A stretch of 64,000 bases of DNA from positions 182,501-246,500 of the forward strand of contig NZ_CP073581.1 of assembly GCF_018200035.1 (NCBI RefSeq), written 5' to 3'. A model generated the notes under the pieces. It searched no databases. It saw only the letters and a list, made by a program, of their open reading frames with translations, and was not told the origin of the DNA. The DNA comes from Sulfitobacter albidus. GTDB lineage: Bacteria > Pseudomonadota > Alphaproteobacteria > Rhodobacterales > Rhodobacteraceae. Every line of letters starts with the position of its first letter. Position 1 is the first letter of the stretch. A program made the position numbers and the translations under genes. Of this stretch, positions 38,469 through 48,285 are shown piece after piece.

Positions 38469-39602
38469 ATGAATTTTGATCTGACAGAAGAACGGCAAAT
38501 GTTGCAGGATACGCTGCGGCGTTTCCTGCGCGACCGCTACGATACCGAAACCCGCAACAAGATCCTCGCCTCCGATACCGGCATGAGTGCGGACATCTGG
38601 AACGAGCTGGCCGAGCTTGGCGTCATTGGCGCGCTCTTTACCGAAGAGCAGGGCGGCTTTGGCGGCAAGGGGTTCGACATCGCTGTGGTGTTCGAAGAGC
38701 TGGGCCGCGCGGGCGTGGTTGAGCCGTTCCTGGATACGGCAGTGCTGGCCGGAGGGCTGGTGGCCGATCTGGGCACCGATGACCAACTTGGCCTGATCGA
38801 AGAGATCATCGGCGGCACGGTGCAACTGGCCTTCGCCCATGGCGAGGCCAACAGCCGCTATGATCTGACCCGCGTGAACACCTCCGCCACCGAAAAGGGC
38901 GATGAGATCGTGATTTCGGGCCGCAAATCGGTCGTGGTCAACGCCGAGAATGCCGATCATCTGGTCGTCTCGGCCCGCGAAAGCGGCGATCAGTGGGACG
39001 CCGAGGGGATTTCGCTGTTCCTCGTGCCCAAGGACGCCAAGGGGCTGACCGTTCAGGGTTATGCCCTGCTGGCCGGGGGGCGCGCGGCTGAGGTGACCTT
39101 CGATGACGTGACCGTGCCCGCCTCCGCCCGTCTGGGCGCGGCCGGCAAGGCGTTCGACGCGATCGAGACGCGCACGGCCTACGCCAATGTCGCCTCCACC
39201 GCCGAGACGCTGGGCGCGATGGAAACCGCCTGCACGCTGACCAAGGACTACATGCTGCAACGCAAGCAATTCGGCCGTCCCATCGCGACCTTTCAGGCGC
39301 TGGCGCATCGCTTCTCCGATCTGTTGATCGAGATGGAGCAGGCCCGGTCTGCCGTGATCCTCGCCGCAGGGCACCTGCACGCGGACCGCAAGGAACGCGA
39401 GCTGAACATCTCGGCCACCAAGAACCTGATCGGCCGCGTGGGCCGTCTGGTGGGCGAGGAATCGATCCAGCTGCACGGTGGTATCGCGATGACGCAGGAA
39501 TACGAGCTTGCGCATATCGCCAAGCGTATCGTCATGGCCGACCACCGTTTTGGCGATGTCGATCATCATCTGGAGCGATTCATTGCGCTCTCCGCTGCCT
39601 GA
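38469..39602 (+). CDS. Acyl-CoA dehydrogenase, small-subunit-like (PimD-type)
   Basis: A 377-residue ACAD. It begins MNFDLTEERQMLQDTLRRFLRD, has ALFTEEQGGFGGKGFDIAVVFEELGRAGVVEP and RKQFGRPIATFQALAHRFSD, and ends with SIQLHGGIAMTQEYELAHIAKR. It is more divergent from canonical ACADs in the substrate loop (no SEP-AGSD motif in its usual form; instead LAFAHGEANSRYD), as expected for the small subunit of a pimeloyl-CoA-dehydrogenase-like pair. It would cooperate with the preceding gene to form the 2-enoyl-CoA. Confidence 0.88.
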   Translation: MNFDLTEERQMLQDTLRRFLRDRYDTETRNKILASDTGMSADIWNELAELGVIGALFTEEQGGFGGKGFDIAVVFEELGRAGVVEPFLDTAVLAGGLVADLGTDDQLGLIEEIIGGTVQLAFAHGEANSRYDLTRVNTSATEKGDEIVISGRKSVVVNAENADHLVVSARESGDQWDAEGISLFLVPKDAKGLTVQGYALLAGGRAAEVTFDDVTVPASARLGAAGKAFDAIETRTAYANVASTAETLGAMETACTLTKDYMLQRKQFGRPIATFQALAHRFSDLLIEMEQARSAVILAAGHLHADRKERELNISATKNLIGRVGRLVGEESIQLHGGIAMTQEYELAHIAKRIVMADHRFGDVDHHLERFIALSAA

Positions 39603-40011
39603 CGAGGCCCACCTCATCCGCGATGAGACGGGTACGCAAACGCTGGTCGGATACGTCGTTGACGTGTCCGATCCGGCGCACGGGCGCTGCTGGCTCGACG
39701 TGGGTCCGCAGCACCTCAACCGCCACGGCGCGCTGCACGGCGGGATCGCGGTGACGCTGCTGGACAATGCCAGCGGCACCACCGGATCGCTGACCGTGGA
39801 TGCGACCGGCACCGCCCCGTTCCTGACCGTTTCAATGAATACGCAATTTGTCGGCTCGGGCCGTCCGGGGCGTATGACGGCCACCGGAACGATCACCGGC
39901 GGCGGCCGCAGCATCCTTTTCATCGACGCAGAACTGCGCCACGAGGACGGAACGCTCGTCGCGAAATCAACCGGCGTGTTCAAGCGCGTCCCGCAGGAGA
40001 AACTGACATGA
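39583..40011 (+). CDS. PaaI-family hotdog thioesterase
   Basis: A 142-residue hotdog protein. The NRHGALHGGIAVTLLDNASGTTG segment holds the conserved HGG and active-site Asp of PaaI-type acyl-CoA thioesterases, and VGSGRPGRMTATGTI follows. There is no ATG in a sensible place. TTG at 39583, with GGAG seven bases upstream and a 20-base overlap with the preceding dehydrogenase gene, gives a normal-length protein. It may release CoA from dead-end acyl-CoA intermediates. Its stop overlaps the next gene (ATGA). Confidence 0.8.
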   Translation: MRSPLPDEAHLIRDETGTQTLVGYVVDVSDPAHGRCWLDVGPQHLNRHGALHGGIAVTLLDNASGTTGSLTVDATGTAPFLTVSMNTQFVGSGRPGRMTATGTITGGGRSILFIDAELRHEDGTLVAKSTGVFKRVPQEKLT

Positions 40012-40778
40012 GTGCACGGCTTGAGGATGCGGGTGATCGCCTGATTATCTGGAACGGGAATACCGAAAAGCGTGGCGCGCTGTCGCCGGAGCTGTATGCG
40101 ACCATCCTCGACGCCTGTGAACGCGCCTCTGATCCGCGCATCCGCGCGATCATCCTGACCTCCGAGGGGCCGTTTTTCTGTGCCGGGGGAGATTTGACCG
40201 TTCTCATCGCGCGGCAGGGCATGGAAGAGGCAGACCGCCGCGCCGGCATCGAAAAGCTCCACGACGTCGTGCGCGCAATGCGCAATTGTCCGGTGCCGAT
40301 CATCGCCGCGGTCGAAGGGGGGGCTGCGGGCGCCGGGCTCAGCTTTGCACTGGCCTGTGACATCGTCGTGGCCGCCAAGGGCGCCAAATTTGTCGCCGCC
40401 TACGTCAAGGCCGGCCTCGTGCCCGACGGCGGGCTGACCGCCCATCTGGCGCGCGCCGTGCCGCGTCAGCTGTCGATGGAGATGTGTCTGCTGGGCCAGA
40501 CCGTCTTTGCCGAAAAGATGTTCGATCTGGGCGTGGTGAACGCGCTCACGGATGTGGGCGGCACGATGGACGTCGCACGCGGCTATGCCGACCGGCTGGC
40601 GGCGGGGCCGCGCGTGGCGCAGGGCATGATCCGCGGCATGGTTGCCGCCGCCTACGACCAGACCGAGGCACAGCAGCTTGATACCGAACGCGACGCGATG
40701 GGCTTTGCCACCGGCGCGCCCGAAGCGGGCGAAGGTATCGCCGCGTTCCTCGAAAAACGCCCGCCGAATTACGGCTGA
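40008..40778 (+). CDS. Enoyl-CoA hydratase/isomerase family protein
   Basis: A 256-residue crotonase. SEGPFFCAGGDLTVLIA gives the first oxyanion-hole strand and EGGAAGAGLSFALACDIVVAA the second. AYVKAGLVPDGGLTAHLARAV is the region where catalytic Glu residues often lie; here Asp/Gly occupy it, so a hydratase, isomerase or hydrolase role cannot be fixed. It overlaps the thioesterase and is 12 bases ahead of the CoA ligase. Confidence 0.9.
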   Translation: MSARLEDAGDRLIIWNGNTEKRGALSPELYATILDACERASDPRIRAIILTSEGPFFCAGGDLTVLIARQGMEEADRRAGIEKLHDVVRAMRNCPVPIIAAVEGGAAGAGLSFALACDIVVAAKGAKFVAAYVKAGLVPDGGLTAHLARAVPRQLSMEMCLLGQTVFAEKMFDLGVVNALTDVGGTMDVARGYADRLAAGPRVAQGMIRGMVAAAYDQTEAQQLDTERDAMGFATGAPEAGEGIAAFLEKRPPNYG

Positions 40779-40790
40779 AAAGGAAATACC

Positions 40791-42287
40791 ATGACCGATC
40801 GTTTGCCAGACATGCTTGCCGCGACCGTTGCGCGCAGCCCCGACGCTCCCGCTATCAGCGACAGCACGGGCGCCGCGTGGAGCTACGCTGATCTGAACCG
40901 GGCCGCCGATGAAATGGCGCAGGTGCTGACGGGCGCGGGCGTTGTTGAGAACGACCGCGTGCTGGTGCTGGTCGAGAATTGCGCGACCGCAGCGGCGGTT
41001 CTGTTTGGCGCGTGGCAGATCGGGGCCGTCGCCATCCCCTTCAACGCCCGCCAGACCGAGGGCGAGGTGGCGCGCGTGATCCGCCATGCCACGCCCGCCG
41101 TGGTCGTAGGCACCGTCGATGCCTCCCCCGATGCGGCAAGGCACGTCGCGGCACTTGGCGGGAAGGAAGTGACCGGCGCGTTCGGCACGATTGCCCTGCA
41201 TAAGCGCGCGTCCGATCCCGAGGCCGGGCTGGAGGACGTGGCGGTGCTGCTCTATACAACCGGCACGACCGGCGATCCCAAGGGGGTGATGCTGCGCCAT
41301 TCCAACATGATCTTTGGCGGTGCCGCGTCCAGCGAATTGCGCGCATTATCGCCCGAGGACATCGTGTATTGCGCGCTGCCGATCAGTCACGTGTTCGGAC
41401 TGGTGTCGGTGCTGACGGGCTGTGTCCTGTCGGGGGCGCATCTGATGATGGAGGCGCGCTTCTCGGCGCAAAAACTCTACGATGCCGCGATGGGTGGGGT
41501 CACGGTGATCCCGGCGGTGCCGCAGATGCACGCGCTGGTCATGCAGTACGTCAAGGAAATGGGCCTTGCGACGCTGAACGCGCCCGCGCTGCGCTATGTC
41601 TCATCGGGCGGTGCGCCGCTGGACCCGGCGTGGAAGCGCAAGGCGGAAGGGTTTTACGAGCTGCCGTTGCAAAATGGGTTCGGCATGACCGAGACGACGA
41701 GTGGCGCGTCGGCCACGCGCAATCCCATCGGCTCGCCCGATATCTCGGTCGGCCCTGCGACGCCGGGCACCGAGCTGAGCATCGACGCCACCGCCCCCGG
41801 TGGCGACGGCGTGGCGGAGGGCGAGGTGCTGGTGCGCGGGCCCCACGTGATGAAGGGCTATTTCCGCAACGAGGCCGAGACCGCCAAGGCGCTGGGCGCC
41901 GACGGCTGGCTGCGCACGGGCGATCTGGGCAAGATCGACGAGAATGGCAATCTGCACATCCTCGGGCGGTCAAAAGAGTTGATTATCCACGGCGGTTTCA
42001 ACGTCTACCCACCGGAAGTGGAGGCGGCGCTGAACGATCATCCGCAGGTGATCCAGTCTGCGGTGGTCGGGCGCACCAAGGACGGGGACGAAGAGGTGCT
42101 GGCCTTTGTGCAAGTCGCCGAGGGGGACGCGCCGCAGCTGGACGATCTGCGCGCCTTCGTGAAAGAGCGGCTGGCGGCCTACAAAAGACCCAAGCATATC
42201 GTTTTGGCCACAAGCCTGCCTGCCGCGCCTACCGGCAAGCTGCTCAAGCACAAGATGATCGAGGCTTTCGCAGACGAGCTGCCCTGA
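40791..42287 (+). CDS. AMP-forming acyl-CoA synthetase
   Basis: A 498-residue ANL-superfamily ligase. It has the P-loop VLLYTTGTTGDPKGVMLRHSN (about residues 152-172), the GFGMTETTSGA motif, the hinge DGWLRTGDLGKIDENGNL and the C-terminal catalytic lysine in APTGKLLKHK (about residue 482). It activates a carboxylic acid with ATP and CoA. As the last gene of the operon it would feed the imported acid into the dehydrogenases. PimA-like dicarboxylate activation is plausible but the acid cannot be read from sequence. Confidence 0.92.
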   Translation: MTDRLPDMLAATVARSPDAPAISDSTGAAWSYADLNRAADEMAQVLTGAGVVENDRVLVLVENCATAAAVLFGAWQIGAVAIPFNARQTEGEVARVIRHATPAVVVGTVDASPDAARHVAALGGKEVTGAFGTIALHKRASDPEAGLEDVAVLLYTTGTTGDPKGVMLRHSNMIFGGAASSELRALSPEDIVYCALPISHVFGLVSVLTGCVLSGAHLMMEARFSAQKLYDAAMGGVTVIPAVPQMHALVMQYVKEMGLATLNAPALRYVSSGGAPLDPAWKRKAEGFYELPLQNGFGMTETTSGASATRNPIGSPDISVGPATPGTELSIDATAPGGDGVAEGEVLVRGPHVMKGYFRNEAETAKALGADGWLRTGDLGKIDENGNLHILGRSKELIIHGGFNVYPPEVEAALNDHPQVIQSAVVGRTKDGDEEVLAFVQVAEGDAPQLDDLRAFVKERLAAYKRPKHIVLATSLPAAPTGKLLKHKMIEAFADELP

Positions 42288-42304
42288 GCCGCGATTGGGG
42301 TCGC

Positions 42305-42994
42305 TCAGGTCCACACACCCTCGGCGGCGGCGCGAATGGCGCGAATGTTGGCGCCATAGGGCGCGGGATCGCTGACCGTTCCGCCCCGGAAAACCGCAGA
42401 ACCCGCAACCAGAACATCGGCGCCTGCCTCGGCGACGATGGGGGCGGTGGTCGGGTCCACACCACCGTCGATTTCGATGTGGATGGGGCGGTCGCCGATC
42501 ATGTCACGCAAGGTGCGGATCTTTGCGCTCATGTCGATGAATTTCTGTCCGCCAAAGCCGGGGTTCACGGTCATCACGCAAATCAGATCGGTCAGGTCCA
42601 GCAGCTCGGCTACCGCCTGCGCAGGTGTGCCGGGGTTCAGCGCGACGCCCGCCTTGGCGCCGGCCCCGCGAATCGCTTGCAGGGTGCGGTGGATATGCGG
42701 CCCGGCCTCGATATGGGCGGTGATGACATCGGCGCCGGCCTTTGCGAAATCCTCGATATAGGCATCGACGGGCGAGATCATCAGATGCACGTCCATCACG
42801 CCCTTGATATGCGGGCGGATCGCCGCACAGGTCGCGGCGCCGAAGGTGATGTTGGGCACGAAATGCCCGTCCATCACATCGACGTGGATCCAATCGGCGC
42901 CCTGTGCCTCGACCGCGGCACATTCGGCGCCGAAATTCGCAAAATCAGCGGCGAGGATGGAGGGGGCGATTTTGATCGGGAGCGGGCTGGACAT
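42305..42994 (-). CDS. rpe: Ribulose-phosphate 3-epimerase
   Basis: A 229-residue TIM-barrel enzyme interconverting ribulose-5-phosphate and xylulose-5-phosphate in the pentose-phosphate and, where present, Calvin pathways. Diagnostic segments are [31 protein letters not shown] (metal-binding His and Asp), [14 protein letters not shown] and the phosphate-binding [14 protein letters not shown]. Length is standard. It converges on the CoA-ligase gene with only 17 bases between. Confidence 0.96.
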   Translation of the reverse strand: MSSPLPIKIAPSILAADFANFGAECAAVEAQGADWIHVDVMDGHFVPNITFGAATCAAIRPHIKGVMDVHLMISPVDAYIEDFAKAGADVITAHIEAGPHIHRTLQAIRGAGAKAGVALNPGTPAQAVAELLDLTDLICVMTVNPGFGGQKFIDMSAKIRTLRDMIGDRPIHIEIDGGVDPTTAPIVAEAGADVLVAGSAVFRGGTVSDPAPYGANIRAIRAAAEGVWT

Positions 42995-43116
42995 GGGGCA
43001 CCTGTGATTTGAACGCGGTCGCTGGGGGTGTACCTGCTTGACCTCACGCGCACAACGGGGGGAACCGAACGCGGTTCGGGGTGGTTTGCTTGGCAGGACC
43101 GAAAAGGAGTATGGCC

Positions 43117-43328
43117 ATGGCCGATTACAACGTAGGCGACAAGGTGGAATGGGATTGGGGCAACGGCACCGGCACAGGCGAGGTGCAAAAGACCTACACC
43201 CAAAAAATCACCCGTAAGATCAAGGGCAGTGAAGTGACCCGCGACGGATCCGACGACGATCCGGCATTGTTCATCGAACAGGAGGACGGGGATGAGGTGC
43301 TCAAGCTGTCGTCGGAGGTGCGCGCGGC

Positions 43329-43332
<4 letters not shown>
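43117..43332 (+). CDS. DUF2945 (TUDOR-like) small protein
   Basis: A 71-residue protein with the DUF2945 pattern ([23 protein letters not shown], then [21 protein letters not shown]). Despite the family's 'hypervirulence-associated TUDOR' name its bacterial role is unknown. ATG at 43117 is preferred over 43111 because AAGGAG would otherwise touch the start codon. It overlaps the topoisomerase start by four bases (GTGA), suggesting a functional or at least expression link. Confidence 0.87.
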
Positions 43333-44291
<959 letters not shown>

Positions 44292-44368
44292 CGGCTGCCC
44301 GTTAGGACATAGGTGTTGACCCATGGCGCTGAGTTAGGTCAGATACGCTGACCAACGGGAGGGGCGAC

Positions 44369-45574
44369 ATGGATTGGCAACAGATTCTGGCGACGCGCAC
44401 GCAGCGCATGAGCGCGAGCGAAATCCGCGAGTTGCTCAAACTCCTCGACCAGCCTGATATCATTTCCTTTGCGGGCGGGATCCCCGACCCGGACCTGTTT
44501 CCAGCGCAGGCGTTCTCCGACGCGATGAGCGGCGCGCTGTCGGGCCCCAAAGCGGGAGAGGCGCTGCAATACTCCGTCTCCGAAGGATACGCACCCCTTC
44601 GCGATTGGATCGTGGGCGAGATGGGACGGCTGGGCGTGCCCTGTGTGCGCGACAATATCCTGATCACCTCAGGGTCGCAGCAAGCGCTCGACTATCTGGG
44701 CAAGCTGATGCTGAGCCCCGGCGATACGGCATTGGTCGGTTGGCCCACCTATCTCGGTGCGTTGGGTGCTTTCAACGCCTATGAGCCGCGCTACGTCCGC
44801 TTTGACCCAGACACGAACCGGCCGCCGGAAAGCTATGCCGAAGGCGCCGAACCCGGGCGGGTGAAATTCGCCTATCTGTCGGTTGATTTTGCCAATCCCA
44901 CCGGGCGCACGCTGGATGCCGCCGCGCGCGAGCGGTTGCTTGACACGGCGGAGGCGCTCGACATCGCGGTGATCGAGGATGCCGCCTATCAATCCCTGCG
45001 CTACGACGGGGAGGCGCTTGCCCCCGTGCTCGCCCGCGAAATCGCCCGGCGGGGGGAAATCGACGCCTGCCGCACGATCTATTGCGGATCGTTCTCGAAA
45101 ACACTGGCACCGGGGCTGCGCGTTGGCTGGGTCTGCGCCGCGCGAGAGGTGATCGACCGGCTTGTGCTGCTCAAACAGGCGGGGGATCTGCATTCCGCGA
45201 CGCTCAACCAGATGGCTATCGCGGAGGTGGCCGGTGCGGAATTTGACGCGCATGTCGAAAAGATCCGCAGCGCCTACTGCAGCCGCCGCGACGCGATGCT
45301 GGCGGCGCTCGACGCGCATATGCCCGAGGGAGTCAGCTGGACCCGGCCCGAGGGGGGCATGTTCATCTGGCTGACGCTGCCCGCGCATGTGGCGACGGTT
45401 GCCCTGCTCGAACGCTCGCTGGAAACCGAGCGCGTCGCTTTCGTGCCGGGGCACGCGTTTTACGCGGATGGGTCGGGGCAGAATACGCTGCGCCTGAGCT
45501 TCAGCCGCACGGATGCAGACACCATCGCCGAAGGGATTACCCGTCTGGGTCGGCTGATCGCTGCCGCCATCTAG
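44369..45574 (+). CDS. PLP-dependent aminotransferase (class I/II, LysN/2-aminoadipate type)
   Basis: A 401-residue fold-type I enzyme. ISFAGGIPDPDLFPAQAF and ALQYSVSEGYAPLRDWI are characteristic of the MocR-like/2-aminoadipate aminotransferase branch. Lys244 in GSFSKTLAPGLRVGW binds PLP, and the C-terminal LRLSFSR has the substrate-carboxylate arginine. It lacks the N-terminal GntR-type DNA-binding domain of MocR regulators. The amino acid substrate is unknown. Gene stands alone between topoisomerase and DUF1007. Confidence 0.9.
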   Translation: MDWQQILATRTQRMSASEIRELLKLLDQPDIISFAGGIPDPDLFPAQAFSDAMSGALSGPKAGEALQYSVSEGYAPLRDWIVGEMGRLGVPCVRDNILITSGSQQALDYLGKLMLSPGDTALVGWPTYLGALGAFNAYEPRYVRFDPDTNRPPESYAEGAEPGRVKFAYLSVDFANPTGRTLDAAARERLLDTAEALDIAVIEDAAYQSLRYDGEALAPVLAREIARRGEIDACRTIYCGSFSKTLAPGLRVGWVCAAREVIDRLVLLKQAGDLHSATLNQMAIAEVAGAEFDAHVEKIRSAYCSRRDAMLAALDAHMPEGVSWTRPEGGMFIWLTLPAHVATVALLERSLETERVAFVPGHAFYADGSGQNTLRLSFSRTDADTIAEGITRLGRLIAAAI

Positions 45575-45619
45575 CGGTGAGCGATTGAACCGGCGCGCGC
45601 GCGGCCTTAGGTTAATCCG

Positions 45620-46270
45620 ATGAAACACCTCCTTGGTCTATTCCTTGCGTTTTGCGCCGCACCGCTCGGCGCACACCCGCATATTTTTGTGAACACGGGG
45701 CTGGAAATCATCGTTGATGACCAGAACCGCCTGACCCATGTGCGCGTGACATGGACCTACGACGCGCTTTTTTCGCTGCTGATTACCGAGGACATGGGCC
45801 TTGATGACGATTACGACGGCACGCTGACGGATGCGGAAATCGCCACGTTGACCGGGTTCGACATGAACTGGATCGAAGGATATAACGGCGATCTGGTTGG
45901 CGAACTGGGCGGGGTCGGGCTTGCGTTCTCCAGGCCGTCCGCGGCGACTGCAGCCTTTGACGAGGGCCAGATCACCACGACCCATCTGCGCCGCGTGGTC
46001 GGGGCGCCTGTCCTTGATGCGCCGCTGGTCCTGCGCCCCTACGATGGCACATTCTACACCGCTTATGAGGTCGACCTGCCGATTTCGGTGAGCGGACGCG
46101 AGGGCTGCGAGATCACCCGCGACGTGCCGGATTTTGAAGCCGCGCTTGCGCTTACGCAGGCCGAGCTTTCCGCGATACCGGAGGATCCTGACCTTGCCGA
46201 AGAGCAGGGGTATGGCGATATCGGCGCGCGGTTCGCAACGGAGGTCACGGTGACATGCGCGGTGCAATAG
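45620..46270 (+). CDS. DUF1007 family periplasmic protein
   Basis: A 216-residue protein with a signal peptide (MKHLLGLFLAFCAAPLGAHP). The mature N-terminus begins HPHIFVNTGLEIIVDD, a DUF1007 hallmark whose histidines after signal cleavage could bind metal. An acidic segment DLDDDYDGTLTDAEI-like (GLDDDYDGTLTDAEIATL) resembles an EF-hand loop. DUF1007 genes usually accompany NicO-type nickel/cobalt transporters, as here, where the next gene overlaps by 16 bases. A role as periplasmic metal chaperone is inferred. Confidence 0.88.
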   Translation: MKHLLGLFLAFCAAPLGAHPHIFVNTGLEIIVDDQNRLTHVRVTWTYDALFSLLITEDMGLDDDYDGTLTDAEIATLTGFDMNWIEGYNGDLVGELGGVGLAFSRPSAATAAFDEGQITTTHLRRVVGAPVLDAPLVLRPYDGTFYTAYEVDLPISVSGREGCEITRDVPDFEAALALTQAELSAIPEDPDLAEEQGYGDIGARFATEVTVTCAVQ

Positions 46271-47211
46271 CGATCGCTCTTCTCGCCGTGGGGGGCGGTT
46301 TGCTTGCGCTGTGGTTCAGTGGCGGTTTCGACACGCTTTCTGCCTGGGCGGCCGAGCAGCAGCGGTCGTTTCAAAATGGCATGGCCCTGACCCTGCGCGC
46401 GCTGCGCGGCGGAGAGCCCGGTGCGCTGCTTGCGCTGCTGGGAGGTGCCTTTGCCTACGGGTTTTTCCACGCGGTCGGGCCGGGACATGGCAAGATCGTG
46501 GTCGGCGGCTACGGTATCGCGCGGGCCGTACCGATGGTGCGGTTGTCGGTGATCGCCGTTCTGGCGAGCCTGGGGCAGGCGCTGACCGCGATCGTTCTGG
46601 CATTCGGCGGGCTGTGGTTGCTGGACTTGGGCCGTGAGCGCATGGTCGGCGCCGCTGAAGATACGTTGGCGCCGCTGAGTTACGCGATGATTGCGGGCCT
46701 TGGGATCATTCTGGTGTGGCGAGGTCTGCGTGGGATCCGGCGGCAGAAGGCGGCGGTACACGCGCACACCCACGATCACGCACATCACCACTCGCATGGC
46801 CATGGCCATGGCCACGGGCAGGGTCACGATCACCATCATGGTCCGGGTGAGGTCTGCGACAGCTGCGGCCACCGCCACGGACCATCACTGGACGAGGTGA
46901 GCGATGTGCAGTCGCTGCGCGAAGCGGCGGCCGTGATCGCAGGCATTGCCATTCGCCCCTGTACCGGAGCCCTCTTTGTGCTGATCATCACTTGGCAGAT
47001 GGGCATACCGGTGATGGGGATCGCTGCCACGATTGCGATGGCGCTGGGCACCGCGTCGGTGACAGTGGCCGTGGGCTTGGCCGCGAGCGGATTGCGGGGC
47101 GGTCTTTTGCGCACTGCTGCCGGTTGGGTCTGGGTCATGCCGGTGCTGGAGCTCGCAGTCGGCGCGGGCGTAACGGTTCTGTCGTTGATGCTGCTTGGCC
47201 GCGCGATCTAG
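46255..47211 (+). CDS. NicO-family nickel/cobalt transporter with a histidine-rich loop
   Basis: A 318-residue membrane protein of the NicO/RcnA group. The first part has GALLALLGGAFAYGFFHAVGPGHGKIVVGGYG, with the conserved H-GPGHGK metal motif. A cytoplasmic or periplasmic loop (about residues 163-205) contains some twenty histidines, many in HxH and GHGH repeats, plus CDSCGHRHG. Then IAGIAIRPCTGALFVLIIT and further helices follow. It probably moves Ni, Co or Zn; RcnA-like efflux and import are both possible. Overlap with DUF1007 implies a joint transcript. Confidence 0.9.
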   Translation: MRGAIAIALLAVGGGLLALWFSGGFDTLSAWAAEQQRSFQNGMALTLRALRGGEPGALLALLGGAFAYGFFHAVGPGHGKIVVGGYGIARAVPMVRLSVIAVLASLGQALTAIVLAFGGLWLLDLGRERMVGAAEDTLAPLSYAMIAGLGIILVWRGLRGIRRQKAAVHAHTHDHAHHHSHGHGHGHGQGHDHHHGPGEVCDSCGHRHGPSLDEVSDVQSLREAAAVIAGIAIRPCTGALFVLIITWQMGIPVMGIAATIAMALGTASVTVAVGLAASGLRGGLLRTAAGWVWVMPVLELAVGAGVTVLSLMLLGRAI

Positions 47212-47303
47212 CGCTAGCGGAAAAATCTGCTATACGCAGGGGGCCTCGTGAAATTCGGGGCGAAATTTTCACGGCCCCGCCGCGCACCGCAGGAGAAACC
47301 CCC

Positions 47304-48285
47304 TTGCCCGATGCTGCCCCGCTGATGTTTGAGCTGTTCGTTCAGCGCCGCTTTAACGCGGTCGAGATGTCGGGCATCACGCACACCCTGAGCATTGCAA
47401 ATGACGTTGTCGGCGCGCCCAGGTTCGCGACGCGGATCATCAGCGACATGCCGGGGCTTGTGCAGGGAATCGGCGACGTGCTGGTCAGGGCGGCGCCGGC
47501 GATCGACGACCATGGTTTTGGCGATGTGATGGTGGTGCTGGGCGGGGGCATGTCTCCTTTGGCGCCTGGGCCCGGCGGATGCGTGCAATGCAGCGGCTGC
47601 GGCGTCCCGTGGTGCTGTTAAGCCAGGCCGCCACCGCCTTTGTCCGCAACACCGAGAGCCCCCGGGGGCTGTGACAACCCACTGGCGGGACGTGGCGATG
47701 CTGCGCGAGCAGGGCTATCATCCCACTCTGACCACACGGCTTTCCGAGCGGTCCAACGGGGTGACGACCGCCGCGGGCGGTGGCGCGACTCCCGAGTTGG
47801 TGATCGGTCTGATCTCGGCCCATCTCACACCTGTCGAAGTGGCCGAGCTGGGCAATCGCCTGCTGCTGCCCGCGATCCGGCGCAGCGACGCAGAGCAACC
47901 GCGCGACATTGCCGACAACGCAAGCCTGTTCGACGCTCGCGTTACCCGCGCGATCAGGCTGATGGAAACCCACCTCGAAGAGCCGCTAAGCATGACGGAG
48001 CTGACGCGGGAGGTTGGACTGTCGACCCGGCATCTGGAACGGGTGTTCCGTGAAGTTTTCGACGAGACGCCGGCGCGGTTCTACAAACGGCTTCGCGTCC
48101 GTCGGGCGCGCGCCATGGTCGAGGATACGCTGGTGCCGCTTATCGATGTGGCCGTGGCGACGGGCTTTGGTTCGCAAGGGGCGCTGGCGCGCGCGATGCG
48201 CGATGAATACGGCGCCACCCCGTCAAAGATGCGCGCACGCAAAAAGCTGCGGTTGATCGCCGATCCGGCGGGGCAGGATCAGTAG
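47304..48285 (+). pseudogene. GlxA/AraC-type transcriptional regulator, broken by two 1-base deletions
   Basis: The N-terminal DJ-1/PfpI-like domain (FELFVQRRFNAVEMSGITHTLSIANDV) begins at a TTG with AGGAG eight bases upstream; ATG 47325 is an alternative. The frame breaks at the G5 run 47544-47548, where one added G restores LGGGHVSFGAWARRMRAM. It breaks again in the C5G5 run 47659-47668, where one added base restores PRGAVTTHWRD. The rest is an intact AraC tail with two helix-turn-helices (MTELTREVGLSTRHLERVFREVF and PLIDVAVATGFGSQGALARAMRDEYGATPS). Repaired, it is a normal ~327-residue GlxA-type regulator. It overlaps the convergent tadC gene end by seven bases. Confidence 0.85.

Noticed and set aside
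38310..41300. A 996-codon minus-strand open frame
   Set aside because: It is antisense to two acyl-CoA dehydrogenases, a thioesterase and a crotonase with clear motifs; in GC-rich DNA such shadows are common.
45575..45619. Riboswitch upstream of the DUF1007/NicO pair
   Set aside because: Only 45 bases separate the genes, too short for a cobalamin or NiCo riboswitch.
46741..46860. Tandem repeat in the His-rich loop as a possible DNA repeat or CRISPR-like array
   Set aside because: It is a coding repeat (CAT/CAC and GGC codons) within the transporter; no direct repeats with spacers exist anywhere in the window.
47671..48285. Stand-alone AraC regulator starting at GTG 47671
   Set aside because: The upstream DNA clearly encodes the rest of a GlxA-type protein in shifted frames, so this is the 3' part of one gene.
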